Assembly (NCBI GenBank): GCA_947629315.1
Contig: CANRDB010000002.1
Coordinates: 44,104-108,103, forward strand
Length of the DNA stretch: 64,000 nucleotides
Origin: an uncultured Bacilli bacterium
Lineage (GTDB): Bacteria; Bacillota_I; Bacilli_A; RF39; UBA660
Direction: 5' to 3'
The notes below the pieces were generated by a model, which was given only the letters and a program-made list of their open reading frames with translations, ran no database searches and was not told where the DNA came from. A program made the position numbers and the translations under genes. Within the stretch, counting starts at the first letter, position 1; each line of letters starts with the position of its first letter. Positions 46,855-55,074 of the stretch are shown here, piece by piece.

Positions 46855-48822
46855 ATGAGATTTGTTAAATTAGATAATAGTGATAAGAACTATTCTAATG
46901 ATATCAATAAGATTTTTTTGGAAGATGAAACAAGTGTTATTGTTCTACGTAGCGATAGGTATATAACTTATCATTCCTATATGGATTTTATGAAAGTTAA
47001 TACGAATATGATAATAGATGAAGATAGAATGAAAGAAGATATGAAAGAAATAGAAAATGTATGGAATAATAATACTTTCATAAATAAAGATAGATGGAAT
47101 TATCTATATAAAGATAATGATAAAGTAATTGATTATCTAAGAAGTTTAAATCTTAAAAAGATATATGTTACGGGGGAATTATCTAGTATTTTATATAGTT
47201 ATATCAACGTGTATGGTAATGATTTTGAGACAGAAATCATTGATTATGATTTAGATAAAATAAAAGAATTAACTGCTAACGGCGAAATAGTATTCGATAG
47301 CACTTTAAATGGGTTAAAACTTAAAGAAATATTATTTAATGATAATTTAATAAGCCTAACTAGGTTATGTCAAAATGTGGAATACTATTATTTTGTTAAT
47401 AAATTATGTCAAAAATTAGATATAACTGTATTTGAATTTCCAGATTCTAAAGATATAACATCTTTTAGTTTAGAAGAACAGAAAAGATTAGATAGTAAGA
47501 TAGAATACATATATTATTTAAGTAAATATCATAAAGATGAGGAAATTACTGCATTACTAAATAATATTTATGGAGAGGATTTTATGACTAAGTTCTGTGG
47601 CTTAGAAAATATTTCTCCAGGGACAATCATCCAAAATGGCATATGTAGATTAGCAGATTCTAATAATGATTTCTGTAGAACGATTAATGGTAAAAGAGTT
47701 ACTACCAATAAAAATAGAAATTATGCTTTTGATATTAATTTTTTAGGACCTTGTATGATATATGGAGTTCTAGTAGATGATAAGAATACTATTCCTAGTT
47801 GTTTGCAAAGAATCATCAATGCTAATAAGAGAGATTATTCTGTTAATAATTATGGCTTAAGAGCTATGGAATTCTTTGAACAAGTAAGGATAGCAGATAA
47901 TATGAATAGTAAACAAAATGATAAGTTTATATTTATAGTCTCTAAAAAAGAAAATGAATTGTTAAGAAGTATGGGGTATCATCAATCGATATCTCTTCTT
48001 CCGTTATATAATTCAGGTTTATTAAAGAACTATTTTATAGATAAACCTGCCCATTGCAATAGAGAAGCTAATCGCATAATAGCAGATTTTATTTATAAAA
48101 AGTTAGAAAAAGAATTAAAGATGATAGATCCTATGAATCCGTCTTTAGCGGTACCAATTCCTAATCATAAGAAAAGAAATATATTTAATAACAATAAGTA
48201 TTTAAATGAATATTTAGAGTTTCTTAAGAGTTTACACATTGATACTACTAATAATGGTGCCATACTTATGAATTGCAATCCATTTACTTATGGCCATTAT
48301 AGATTAATAGATTATGCTAGAACAGAGGTAGATACGTTAATCATAATGGTAGTACAAGATGATAAATCAGAATACTCTTTTAAAGATAGATATGAAATGG
48401 TTAAAGAAGGATGTAAAGGGTTCGATAACGTCGTAGTAATACCTAGTGGTAAGATATTTGGTTCCTCCATGATATTTCCTGAATACTTTAATAGAAGTGA
48501 AGCTACTGATGTATCTCTTGATTTATCAATTGATCAAGAAATCTTTACTCAGTATATAGCGCCTATCTTACATATTAAGAAGAGATTTGTTGGCGAAGAG
48601 AAGAATGATTATATAACTAGAGAATATAATAAAGAACTTAAAAGAAATCTACCTTTATATGGAATTGCTTTAATTGAAATACCTAGATTTAGAAATATAA
48701 GTGGTGATGAGATAAGCGCTAAAGTGGTAAGAAAAGCTACGGATGATGGTGATGAAGAACTACTTAAAAAGTTAGTTCCTGAATCTACTTTAAAATTAAT
48801 AAAGATGAAAAAAATGAAGTGA
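46855..48822 (+). CDS. CitC-like cytidylyltransferase-family protein with long N-terminal and SGNH-like middle region
   Basis: C-terminal GAILMNCNPFTYGHYRLIDYA (HxGH-like), KDRYEMVKEG, ISGDEISAKVVRKA. Confidence 0.65.
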   Translation: MRFVKLDNSDKNYSNDINKIFLEDETSVIVLRSDRYITYHSYMDFMKVNTNMIIDEDRMKEDMKEIENVWNNNTFINKDRWNYLYKDNDKVIDYLRSLNLKKIYVTGELSSILYSYINVYGNDFETEIIDYDLDKIKELTANGEIVFDSTLNGLKLKEILFNDNLISLTRLCQNVEYYYFVNKLCQKLDITVFEFPDSKDITSFSLEEQKRLDSKIEYIYYLSKYHKDEEITALLNNIYGEDFMTKFCGLENISPGTIIQNGICRLADSNNDFCRTINGKRVTTNKNRNYAFDINFLGPCMIYGVLVDDKNTIPSCLQRIINANKRDYSVNNYGLRAMEFFEQVRIADNMNSKQNDKFIFIVSKKENELLRSMGYHQSISLLPLYNSGLLKNYFIDKPAHCNREANRIIADFIYKKLEKELKMIDPMNPSLAVPIPNHKKRNIFNNNKYLNEYLEFLKSLHIDTTNNGAILMNCNPFTYGHYRLIDYARTEVDTLIIMVVQDDKSEYSFKDRYEMVKEGCKGFDNVVVIPSGKIFGSSMIFPEYFNRSEATDVSLDLSIDQEIFTQYIAPILHIKKRFVGEEKNDYITREYNKELKRNLPLYGIALIEIPRFRNISGDEISAKVVRKATDDGDEELLKKLVPESTLKLIKMKKMK

Positions 48823-48935
48823 GTCTTATTTGAAAATTGATTTTATGATGAATGTTATAATAAGTGAGAAATGATGAAAAATTTTTTGCGTATGTAAAAA
48901 ATAGAATGTGCCTACTCTACATTTTGAAGAAGCTT

Positions 48936-48968
48936 AAGAACTCGAACATTTGAGTTCTTTTTTTTATT
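48936..48968 (+). terminator. Intrinsic terminator closing the cargo operon
   Basis: AAGAACTC-gaacattt-GAGTTCTT + T-tract. Confidence 0.75.
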
Positions 48969-49001
48969 TATTCTAATAAGTTTAAATGAGGAGGAGAAAA
49001 C

Positions 49002-49202
49002 TTGGATAATAATCCTGAAACTCTAATTGGAAAAAAATTAATTCAAAAAGCATTATTAGATGAACTTTGTAGCAAAGGCTTGATTGATTTTACCGATATC
49101 AGTAGTGTGATTAAAAAGTTAGAGGAAGATATTCATAAACTCAAAAAACGACAAGAACAAGATAAAGATATAAAAAATATAATAGTGAAAATTCCCATTT
49201 AG
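49002..49202 (+). CDS. Small protein upstream of the recombinase
   Basis: 66-aa ORF with TTG start after GAGGAGGAG; coiled-coil C-terminus. Confidence 0.55.
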   Translation: MDNNPETLIGKKLIQKALLDELCSKGLIDFTDISSVIKKLEEDIHKLKKRQEQDKDIKNIIVKIPI

Positions 49203-49220
49203 AAGGAGGTATTCAGAAAT

Positions 49221-50903
49221 ATGAACCTGTATCAAATTAGAAATATTTTAGCTACTGGTAAAAAACTTGTTGAATTACCACTTCGTGTTACCTTTTATGC
49301 TCGTGTATCAACCGATCATGAAGAACAATTAAACTCATTAGAAAATCAAGTTATGTATTTTGAAAAATATATAAAAGAACAAGAACATTGGACATTTATA
49401 CCAGGTTATGTAGACGAAGGTATATCGGGTACTAGTGTAAATAAAAGGGATCATTTTCTTAAAATGATGAATGATGCAAAGACAGGAAAATTTCATTTAA
49501 TACTAACAAAAGAAATATCAAGATTTTCAAGAAATACTGTTGATAGTATAAAGTATACACAAGAATTATTATCACACGGAGTAGGCGTATTCTTCTTAAA
49601 TGATAATATAAACACCTTTGATTCGGATTCAGAACTTCGTTTAACTATTATGTCATCTATCGCTCAAGATGAAGTGCGAAAATTATCCGAAAGAATTAGA
49701 TTTGGCTATAAAAGAAGTATAGAAAAAGGAGTAGTTCCTGGGAATGATAATTTTTATGGTTATAAAAAGAATAAAGGAAAGTTAGAAATTGTGGAAGAAG
49801 AGGCAGAGTTCATTAGACTGATTTTTCATGAATATAGTAAAGAACATATGGGAACCTCTAAACTAGGTCATTATCTGTTTGAAAAATATCATATAAAAAG
49901 TAAAACGAATAAACCACTTGCGGGAACCGTCATTGGGAGAATCATTAGAAATCCAAAATATAAAGGTTACTTTTGTGCTCATAAAGAAACAACTGTTGAT
50001 TATCATTCTAAAAAAAGAATTAGATTTCAACCGGAAGAATGGATCGTTTATAAAGATTATGAGTCATGCCCACCAATTGTATCAGAAGAATTATGGGAAA
50101 AATGTAATGAGATATTCCATAAAAATTCTCATAAACATAAAACTCATACTAGAACAGATATGCGATATGCACTATCTGGTAAGATGAAATGTTATCACGA
50201 TGGAGCAACTTTTATAAAAGGGGGTTATAAGAATAAAAGAACAGGGGTAGAAAGGAAATATTGGGGCTGCTCTAATTATAGAAAATATGGTAAGGAAAAA
50301 ATAAATGGTTGTCATACTCCCGTCATTTACTACGAAGAATTATTAGATATATTTAAACAAATGGAGAGTGTTTTTCTAAATAAAGAAAGCGACATTATCA
50401 AAGAAGTATATGATTTTATAAATCAAACAAAAGTTAATAAAGATTATACTAAAGAGATTAACCGTCTCGATAAAAAAATAGAAGATATTAAAAGCGCAAA
50501 AATAGAATTAATCAATATGAGAGCTAGAAAAGAAATAGATAGGGAAGAATATAATATTGGAAGAGAAAAATATAATTCTGATTTAGATATTTTAGAACAG
50601 AAAAAGAATGATTATTTAGTAAGTTCAAAAGAACATCCTCATAAAGATAGTATCGATCATTTTTATCAAAAAATAAAAAGTGTAATTTTAGATGATGACG
50701 AATCAGTGTTTAGAATATTTGGGAGTATAATAGATGCCATATATGTTGAAAAACTAGAAGAGGAAAACATTTATAAAGCAATGTTACATTTTAAATTGAA
50801 TATCCTTGGCTACCATGGTAGCTTAAATTTAAACGATTTCTTACTGCTTTTTAGGAACAACGACAGATGCCGTTGTGGCCATGGCAGAAGCAATTGGTGG
50901 TAG
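49221..50903 (+). CDS. Large serine recombinase (site-specific integrase)
   Basis: VTFYARVSTDHEEQLNSLENQ catalytic domain, LTKEISRFSRNTVDS, zinc-ribbon-like GKMKCYHDG...YWGCSNY, coiled coil; stop codon lies in dacA flank. Confidence 0.93.
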   Translation: MNLYQIRNILATGKKLVELPLRVTFYARVSTDHEEQLNSLENQVMYFEKYIKEQEHWTFIPGYVDEGISGTSVNKRDHFLKMMNDAKTGKFHLILTKEISRFSRNTVDSIKYTQELLSHGVGVFFLNDNINTFDSDSELRLTIMSSIAQDEVRKLSERIRFGYKRSIEKGVVPGNDNFYGYKKNKGKLEIVEEEAEFIRLIFHEYSKEHMGTSKLGHYLFEKYHIKSKTNKPLAGTVIGRIIRNPKYKGYFCAHKETTVDYHSKKRIRFQPEEWIVYKDYESCPPIVSEELWEKCNEIFHKNSHKHKTHTRTDMRYALSGKMKCYHDGATFIKGGYKNKRTGVERKYWGCSNYRKYGKEKINGCHTPVIYYEELLDIFKQMESVFLNKESDIIKEVYDFINQTKVNKDYTKEINRLDKKIEDIKSAKIELINMRARKEIDREEYNIGREKYNSDLDILEQKKNDYLVSSKEHPHKDSIDHFYQKIKSVILDDDESVFRIFGSIIDAIYVEKLEEENIYKAMLHFKLNILGYHGSLNLNDFLLLFRNNDRCRCGHGRSNWW

Positions 50904-51657
50904 TGAAGCAAACTTTGTCAATATGATGAATAATAAAGTAAATGAATTAGGATTAAAAGATACGCATTTTCAAAATAGTCATGGTTTGGATGCTGAAAAT
51001 CACTATTCTAGTGCTTACGATATGGCTATGATTGCTCGAGAACTTGTCAAACATGAAAAAATATTAGAGTATTCTTCCATCTATGAGACGTATTTACGAA
51101 CGGGTACAGACCGTCAAACTTGGTTAGTGAATACGAATAAATTAGTTCGTTTTAAGGCAGGGGTAGATGGTCTTAAAACAGGGTATACTTCCCAATCGGG
51201 ATATTGTTTAACCGCTACGATGAAAAAGGATGGTTTACGGGCTATTGCAGTGGTTATGGGAGAACCTAGTAGTACGACTCGTAATGCTGAAGCAGGAGGG
51301 ATGCTAGACTATGCTTTTGCGCAGTATGGAATGCAGAAACTGTTATCAAAAGATAGTATTGTGGATACCATCTCGTTAGATAAATCCAAGCAGGAGCAAG
51401 TAGCAGTCGTTCCTAAAGAAGATGTTAGTTTACTCTATCGGAAGATGGATAAAAAAATAACTCCAACGTATGAAATTTCGTATGAAAAAATAAAATCTAA
51501 AATCGCTGTGGGAGAGAAAATTGGAACCCTTACGATGAAAGATGGAGAAAAAGTTCTTCGTTCCATTGATTTGACGGTCGCATCCCCAGTAGAGAAAGCT
51601 AGTATTTTTGATTTATTTCTACGTTATATGAAAGATTTAGTGACTGGTAACGGTTGA
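50866..51657 (+). pseudogene. dacA: 3' part of interrupted D-Ala-D-Ala carboxypeptidase
   Basis: DAVVAMAEAIGGSEANFVNMMNNKVNELGLKDTHFQNSHGLD..., LKTGYT (KTG), C-terminal amphipathic tail. Confidence 0.92.
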
Positions 51658-51699
51658 CTTGAACTTGACATTTCCTAATCATTAAAAGAAAGAATTGGT

Positions 51700-51736
51700 A
51701 ATAAAGAGAAGCAATTTGTTTCTCTTTTTATTAGGA
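51700..51736 (+). terminator. Intrinsic terminator after dacA
   Basis: TAATAAAGAGAA...TTTCTCTTTTTATTA. Confidence 0.6.
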
Positions 51737-51796
51737 AATAATTGATAAAGAGAGTAGATTGTGATAAAATGTCTGTAAATATACAAGGAGGTGTCT

Positions 51797-52318
51797 ATGG
51801 AGAAATACGTTCCTGATATCTATCAAAAAAGTATTTACGATATCAACTATGATATGTTACTTTCAAGAGGAATAAAGTGCTTATTATTTGATTTGGATAA
51901 CACAATAGCGCCTTTGAAAGAGAAACATCCAAATGATAAGGTAAAACAATTGTTTCAAGAATTAAAAGATAAGGGATTTAAATTAATTATTTTTACCAAT
52001 AGTCCAAAAATGAGAGCAAAACCATTTAAAGATGAATTGGATGTAGATTGTTGTTCTTGTGCAAGAAAACCATCTCCCAAGAAATTTTTATCGGTTATTA
52101 AGATATATAAATTTAATTTTAGCGAAGTAGCTATTATCGGAGATTCCATGATTGACGATATTGCAGGAGGAAATGGTGTTGAAATTACGACTATCCTTGT
52201 TCATCGTCTAGCCAAAAGAGAATATCCACTCGCTTGGTTTAAAAGAAAATATGAAAAGAGAATTATGAAAAAATTACGTGACAAAGATTTGTTTGTAAGA
52301 GGAAGATTCTATGAGTAA
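51797..52318 (+). CDS. yqeG: YqeG-family HAD phosphatase
   Basis: LLFDLDNTIAPLKEKHP, IIFTNSP, CARKPSPKKF, IIGDSMIDDIAGGNG. Confidence 0.9.
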   Translation: MEKYVPDIYQKSIYDINYDMLLSRGIKCLLFDLDNTIAPLKEKHPNDKVKQLFQELKDKGFKLIIFTNSPKMRAKPFKDELDVDCCSCARKPSPKKFLSVIKIYKFNFSEVAIIGDSMIDDIAGGNGVEITTILVHRLAKREYPLAWFKRKYEKRIMKKLRDKDLFVRGRFYE

Positions 52319-53297
52319 ATGTAGAGGTTGTGGTGCTACTTTACAGACGACGGATGCCCATGAGATTGGGTATGCGAAATCTTCTACTTGCGATTTTTGT
52401 GAGCGCTGCTTTCGTATTAAACACTATAATGACTATCAACAGGTTGAACAATCAGGAGAAGAATTTTTATCGATGGTAAAGGATTTAGGAAAGACCAATC
52501 ATTTAATCGTATTGGTAGTAGATTTGTTCTCTATTCCGCAAGCATTAAATCAGTTCGTCGAATTGTTTTCTAATCCGATTCTTCTCGTCCTTACGAAAAG
52601 GGATTTACTTCCTAGAGATGTCTATGAAGAACGTTTAAAAAAATATTTTTCGTACCTTTCAGGAACCATAGTAGATACAGTGTTAGTCAGTGCGGTTAAG
52701 AATTATCACATGGATGAGTTATGGCAGAAGATAAGAATTCATCAAACAGATTCTAAAGTTTATGTAGTAGGATATACGAATGCTGGCAAGTCTTCTTTGG
52801 TGAACCGGTTATTTGCCAATTATACTGATCAAATTCCAGAGATTACAACGAGTATGTTACCGAGTACAACGTTAGAAAATATTGAAGTAACGTTTTCAGA
52901 AGATTTGGTCTTAATCGATACACCAGGTATTTTAGATTCAGGAAACATTCTCGATATTCTTACGAAAGAGGATATTAAAAAAGTAGTTCCCAAACAATCT
53001 ATTAGACCGATTTCTTATCAAATTAAGGGACAGCAGAGCATTTTCATTGATTGCTTTGTTCAAATTGATTGTCAAAAAGAAAATCAGTATGTTTTTTATT
53101 TTGCGAATCAATTAGATATCCATCGTAAACGGAAACAGTCCCCCGGTAGTCTATCTTCTTGTCGACATATTTCTGTATCTGATAAAGAGGATGTCGTTAT
53201 GAAAGGATTAGGATTTTTTAAAGTGATGCATGCAGATGATATCGATATCTACATAGATGATAGAGTAGAAGTTTATACGAGAAAATCATTTTTATAG
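52311..53297 (+). CDS. yqeH: Ribosome biogenesis GTPase YqeH
   Basis: CRGCGATLQT...CDFCERCFRIKHYND, circularly permuted GTPase motifs TKRD, GYTNAGKSSLVNRL, DTPG. Confidence 0.93.
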   Translation: MSKCRGCGATLQTTDAHEIGYAKSSTCDFCERCFRIKHYNDYQQVEQSGEEFLSMVKDLGKTNHLIVLVVDLFSIPQALNQFVELFSNPILLVLTKRDLLPRDVYEERLKKYFSYLSGTIVDTVLVSAVKNYHMDELWQKIRIHQTDSKVYVVGYTNAGKSSLVNRLFANYTDQIPEITTSMLPSTTLENIEVTFSEDLVLIDTPGILDSGNILDILTKEDIKKVVPKQSIRPISYQIKGQQSIFIDCFVQIDCQKENQYVFYFANQLDIHRKRKQSPGSLSSCRHISVSDKEDVVMKGLGFFKVMHADDIDIYIDDRVEVYTRKSFL

Positions 53298-53405
53298 AGA
53301 AATTTTTGATATAATAAATGGAGAAATAAGAATTGTTAGCGGAATTTATGATATAATAAAGATAATAATAGAAAGGGTTCAATTGGATTAGATTGGTGGT
53401 AAAAA

Positions 53406-54623
53406 ATGGAAGAACAGGAAAAGAAAGAAATTGCGAAAGAAGAAACAGAAGAAGAACTAAAAGCTCGTTTAAAAAAAGAGATTATGGAAGAATTGCGACA
53501 GGAGATGAAGCAAGAAGAAAAAACATCTCCATCTATTTCAGAGACGCTATCTGAAAAAGAGGATAAAGGTCCAACTGTTGCCAGTAATTCTTCGAAAGTT
53601 TCTTTTCAAGACTATAATGACAAGGGCATTGATGAAGTAAATGAATTGAATCGGAAAGATCGAACCCTCAAGAAAAAGGGTGATTTAGGAGAAAAGTTTG
53701 AATTGCCGAAAGCAGAAGATGAGGGTGGTAGTAAAGTTACGATTGCTATTTTAGTGATTGCTGCTATTTTGATGGTTGCTTGTATCTTTTTCTATCCTAA
53801 ACTCTATAACTTGATGATTCAAAGAAAAGGCAAGACACAATCAGATTCTTCAGAGACAAACAGTACTTCTAATGAACAGAAATATGAAGAGATTACTATC
53901 AATAGTGAGGTCCTTTCTAAGTTTACTTATCCTATCATGAGAAATACTCCTTATGAGAAAGTATCTTATTATCAAAGACCGACGATAACGATGTCAGAAT
54001 TCTCTAACAATGATATTTTATATAATGCTTTTCTAGATGTTTACAGTGGTAATTATGCTCCTTATACAGAGAAATATAATGGTACCTACTGTGGAACAGA
54101 TAGTCAAAAGAAAATGTTTAATGCAAAATATATTGATGCGAGAATTGATAATTTGTTCTCTAAAAAAACAACCTATAAGCATGCTGATTTTACGGTTCCA
54201 AGTACGAATACGGAAACGGAGTATGTAGGTACTTGGAAGTATGATTCTAAACAGAATCGCTATATCTATTATGGAGATTGTGGAGATACTTCTAGTGGAA
54301 ATGTACTTTATTATGATTTAATGAAGATTTCAAATGCTCATGGTAATAAAAATAATACGGTTATCGAAGTCTCTTATGATATGGCTTTTGCGCAAGTAAA
54401 CCGTAAGGATAAAAGTTATACTCTCTATAGCGATGCCCAGATGAGTCACGTCTTAACAACGGGTACATTAACGACGAATAACTTTAAGACAGAATTACAA
54501 ACCATCTTTGAAGAATATTTAAAATCAGGAAAAGATAATATTCAAGACTATCGCTATACATTCTCTACCAATAATTGTTCTTACCAAGATTACTGCTTCG
54601 AAAAAGGAGAATGGGTGGAGTGA
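53406..54623 (+). CDS. Hypothetical single-TM protein with extracytoplasmic domain
   Basis: Acidic coiled-coil N-terminus, TM (VTIAILVIAAILMVACIFFYP), extracellular domain. Confidence 0.65.
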   Translation: MEEQEKKEIAKEETEEELKARLKKEIMEELRQEMKQEEKTSPSISETLSEKEDKGPTVASNSSKVSFQDYNDKGIDEVNELNRKDRTLKKKGDLGEKFELPKAEDEGGSKVTIAILVIAAILMVACIFFYPKLYNLMIQRKGKTQSDSSETNSTSNEQKYEEITINSEVLSKFTYPIMRNTPYEKVSYYQRPTITMSEFSNNDILYNAFLDVYSGNYAPYTEKYNGTYCGTDSQKKMFNAKYIDARIDNLFSKKTTYKHADFTVPSTNTETEYVGTWKYDSKQNRYIYYGDCGDTSSGNVLYYDLMKISNAHGNKNNTVIEVSYDMAFAQVNRKDKSYTLYSDAQMSHVLTTGTLTTNNFKTELQTIFEEYLKSGKDNIQDYRYTFSTNNCSYQDYCFEKGEWVE

Positions 54624-54970
54624 TTGAAGATCATTGGGATACCAGACAAGAGTATATCAAATTAGGAAATGAGCTCGCTTATCAGGCACGAAAAAGAGAA
54701 CAAAGAGAAAAAGAGGAAGAAGAACGACGAAGAAAGGCTGAAGAGAGAATGCTAGAGATGGCAAGAAGGCAAAGCCAGGAAGTAAAAACTTCAGAAGTTG
54801 CCCATGAAAAGCCGGAGGTTTCCTCTGTGCCAACGCCAGTGAATTTTTTAGAGAATAAAAGGGCATCTTTTCATCCAGAGAACAATGGAAATTCTATTCA
54901 TCCAACTGTTTCCAATAGAATGTCTGGAAATTCTTTGAATTCCTTTTTTCAAAATCATAGAAATCCTTAA
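54611..54970 (+). CDS. Hypothetical charged coiled-coil protein
   Basis: ORF overlapping preceding gene end; R/E-rich helix. Confidence 0.45.
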   Translation: MGGVIEDHWDTRQEYIKLGNELAYQARKREQREKEEEERRRKAEERMLEMARRQSQEVKTSEVAHEKPEVSSVPTPVNFLENKRASFHPENNGNSIHPTVSNRMSGNSLNSFFQNHRNP

Positions 54971-54996
54971 AACATTTGTAAAAAAGCAAATGTTTT
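54969..54996 (+). terminator. Intrinsic terminator
   Basis: AAAACATTTG-taaaaaag-CAAATGTTTT + TT. Confidence 0.65.
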
Positions 54997-55007
54997 TTAA
55001 AAAAATA

Positions 55008-55037
55008 TTGACGAACAAATGTATTTTTTTGTATACT
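55008..55037 (+). promoter_or_regulatory. uvrA promoter with overlapping LexA/SOS-like box
   Basis: TTGACG - 18 bp - TATACT; CGAACAAATGTATT (55012-55025) matches the Gram-positive box CGAACRNRYGTTYC at 12/14. Confidence 0.6.
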
Positions 55038-55074
55038 ATATGTCGTGAATGCTTCTTTAGAAAGAGGAGATAGT

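Larger units (their letters stand above)
38357..50865 (+). mobile_element. Serine-recombinase integrative island inserted in dacA
   Basis: dacA halves rejoin in frame at a GA dinucleotide (38357-38358 / 50866-50867); large serine recombinase adjacent to the right end. Confidence 0.9.

Noticed and set aside
46855-48822. True citrate lyase ligase (citC) with citrate fermentation genes
   Set aside because: No citD/E/F/X/G homologues in the window; only the C-terminal superfamily motifs are shared
49918-50187. Alternative-frame 89-aa ORF inside the recombinase
   Set aside because: Overlaps the conserved recombinase frame entirely; no supporting motif or RBS
38357-50865. Conjugative element or prophage
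   Set aside because: No relaxase, T4SS, capsid, terminase or portal genes are visible; only a recombinase plus cargo
50875-51657. ORF-track call of an independent 260-aa protein starting at GTG 50875
   Set aside because: No RBS, starts mid-domain; it is the 3' half of dacA and its frame continues upstream to the att core at 50866
53299-53365. Repeated TTTTTGATATAATAAA / TTTATGATATAATAAA as a repeat family
   Set aside because: Best explained as two extended -10 promoters (TGNTATAAT), which recur upstream of many genes in this window
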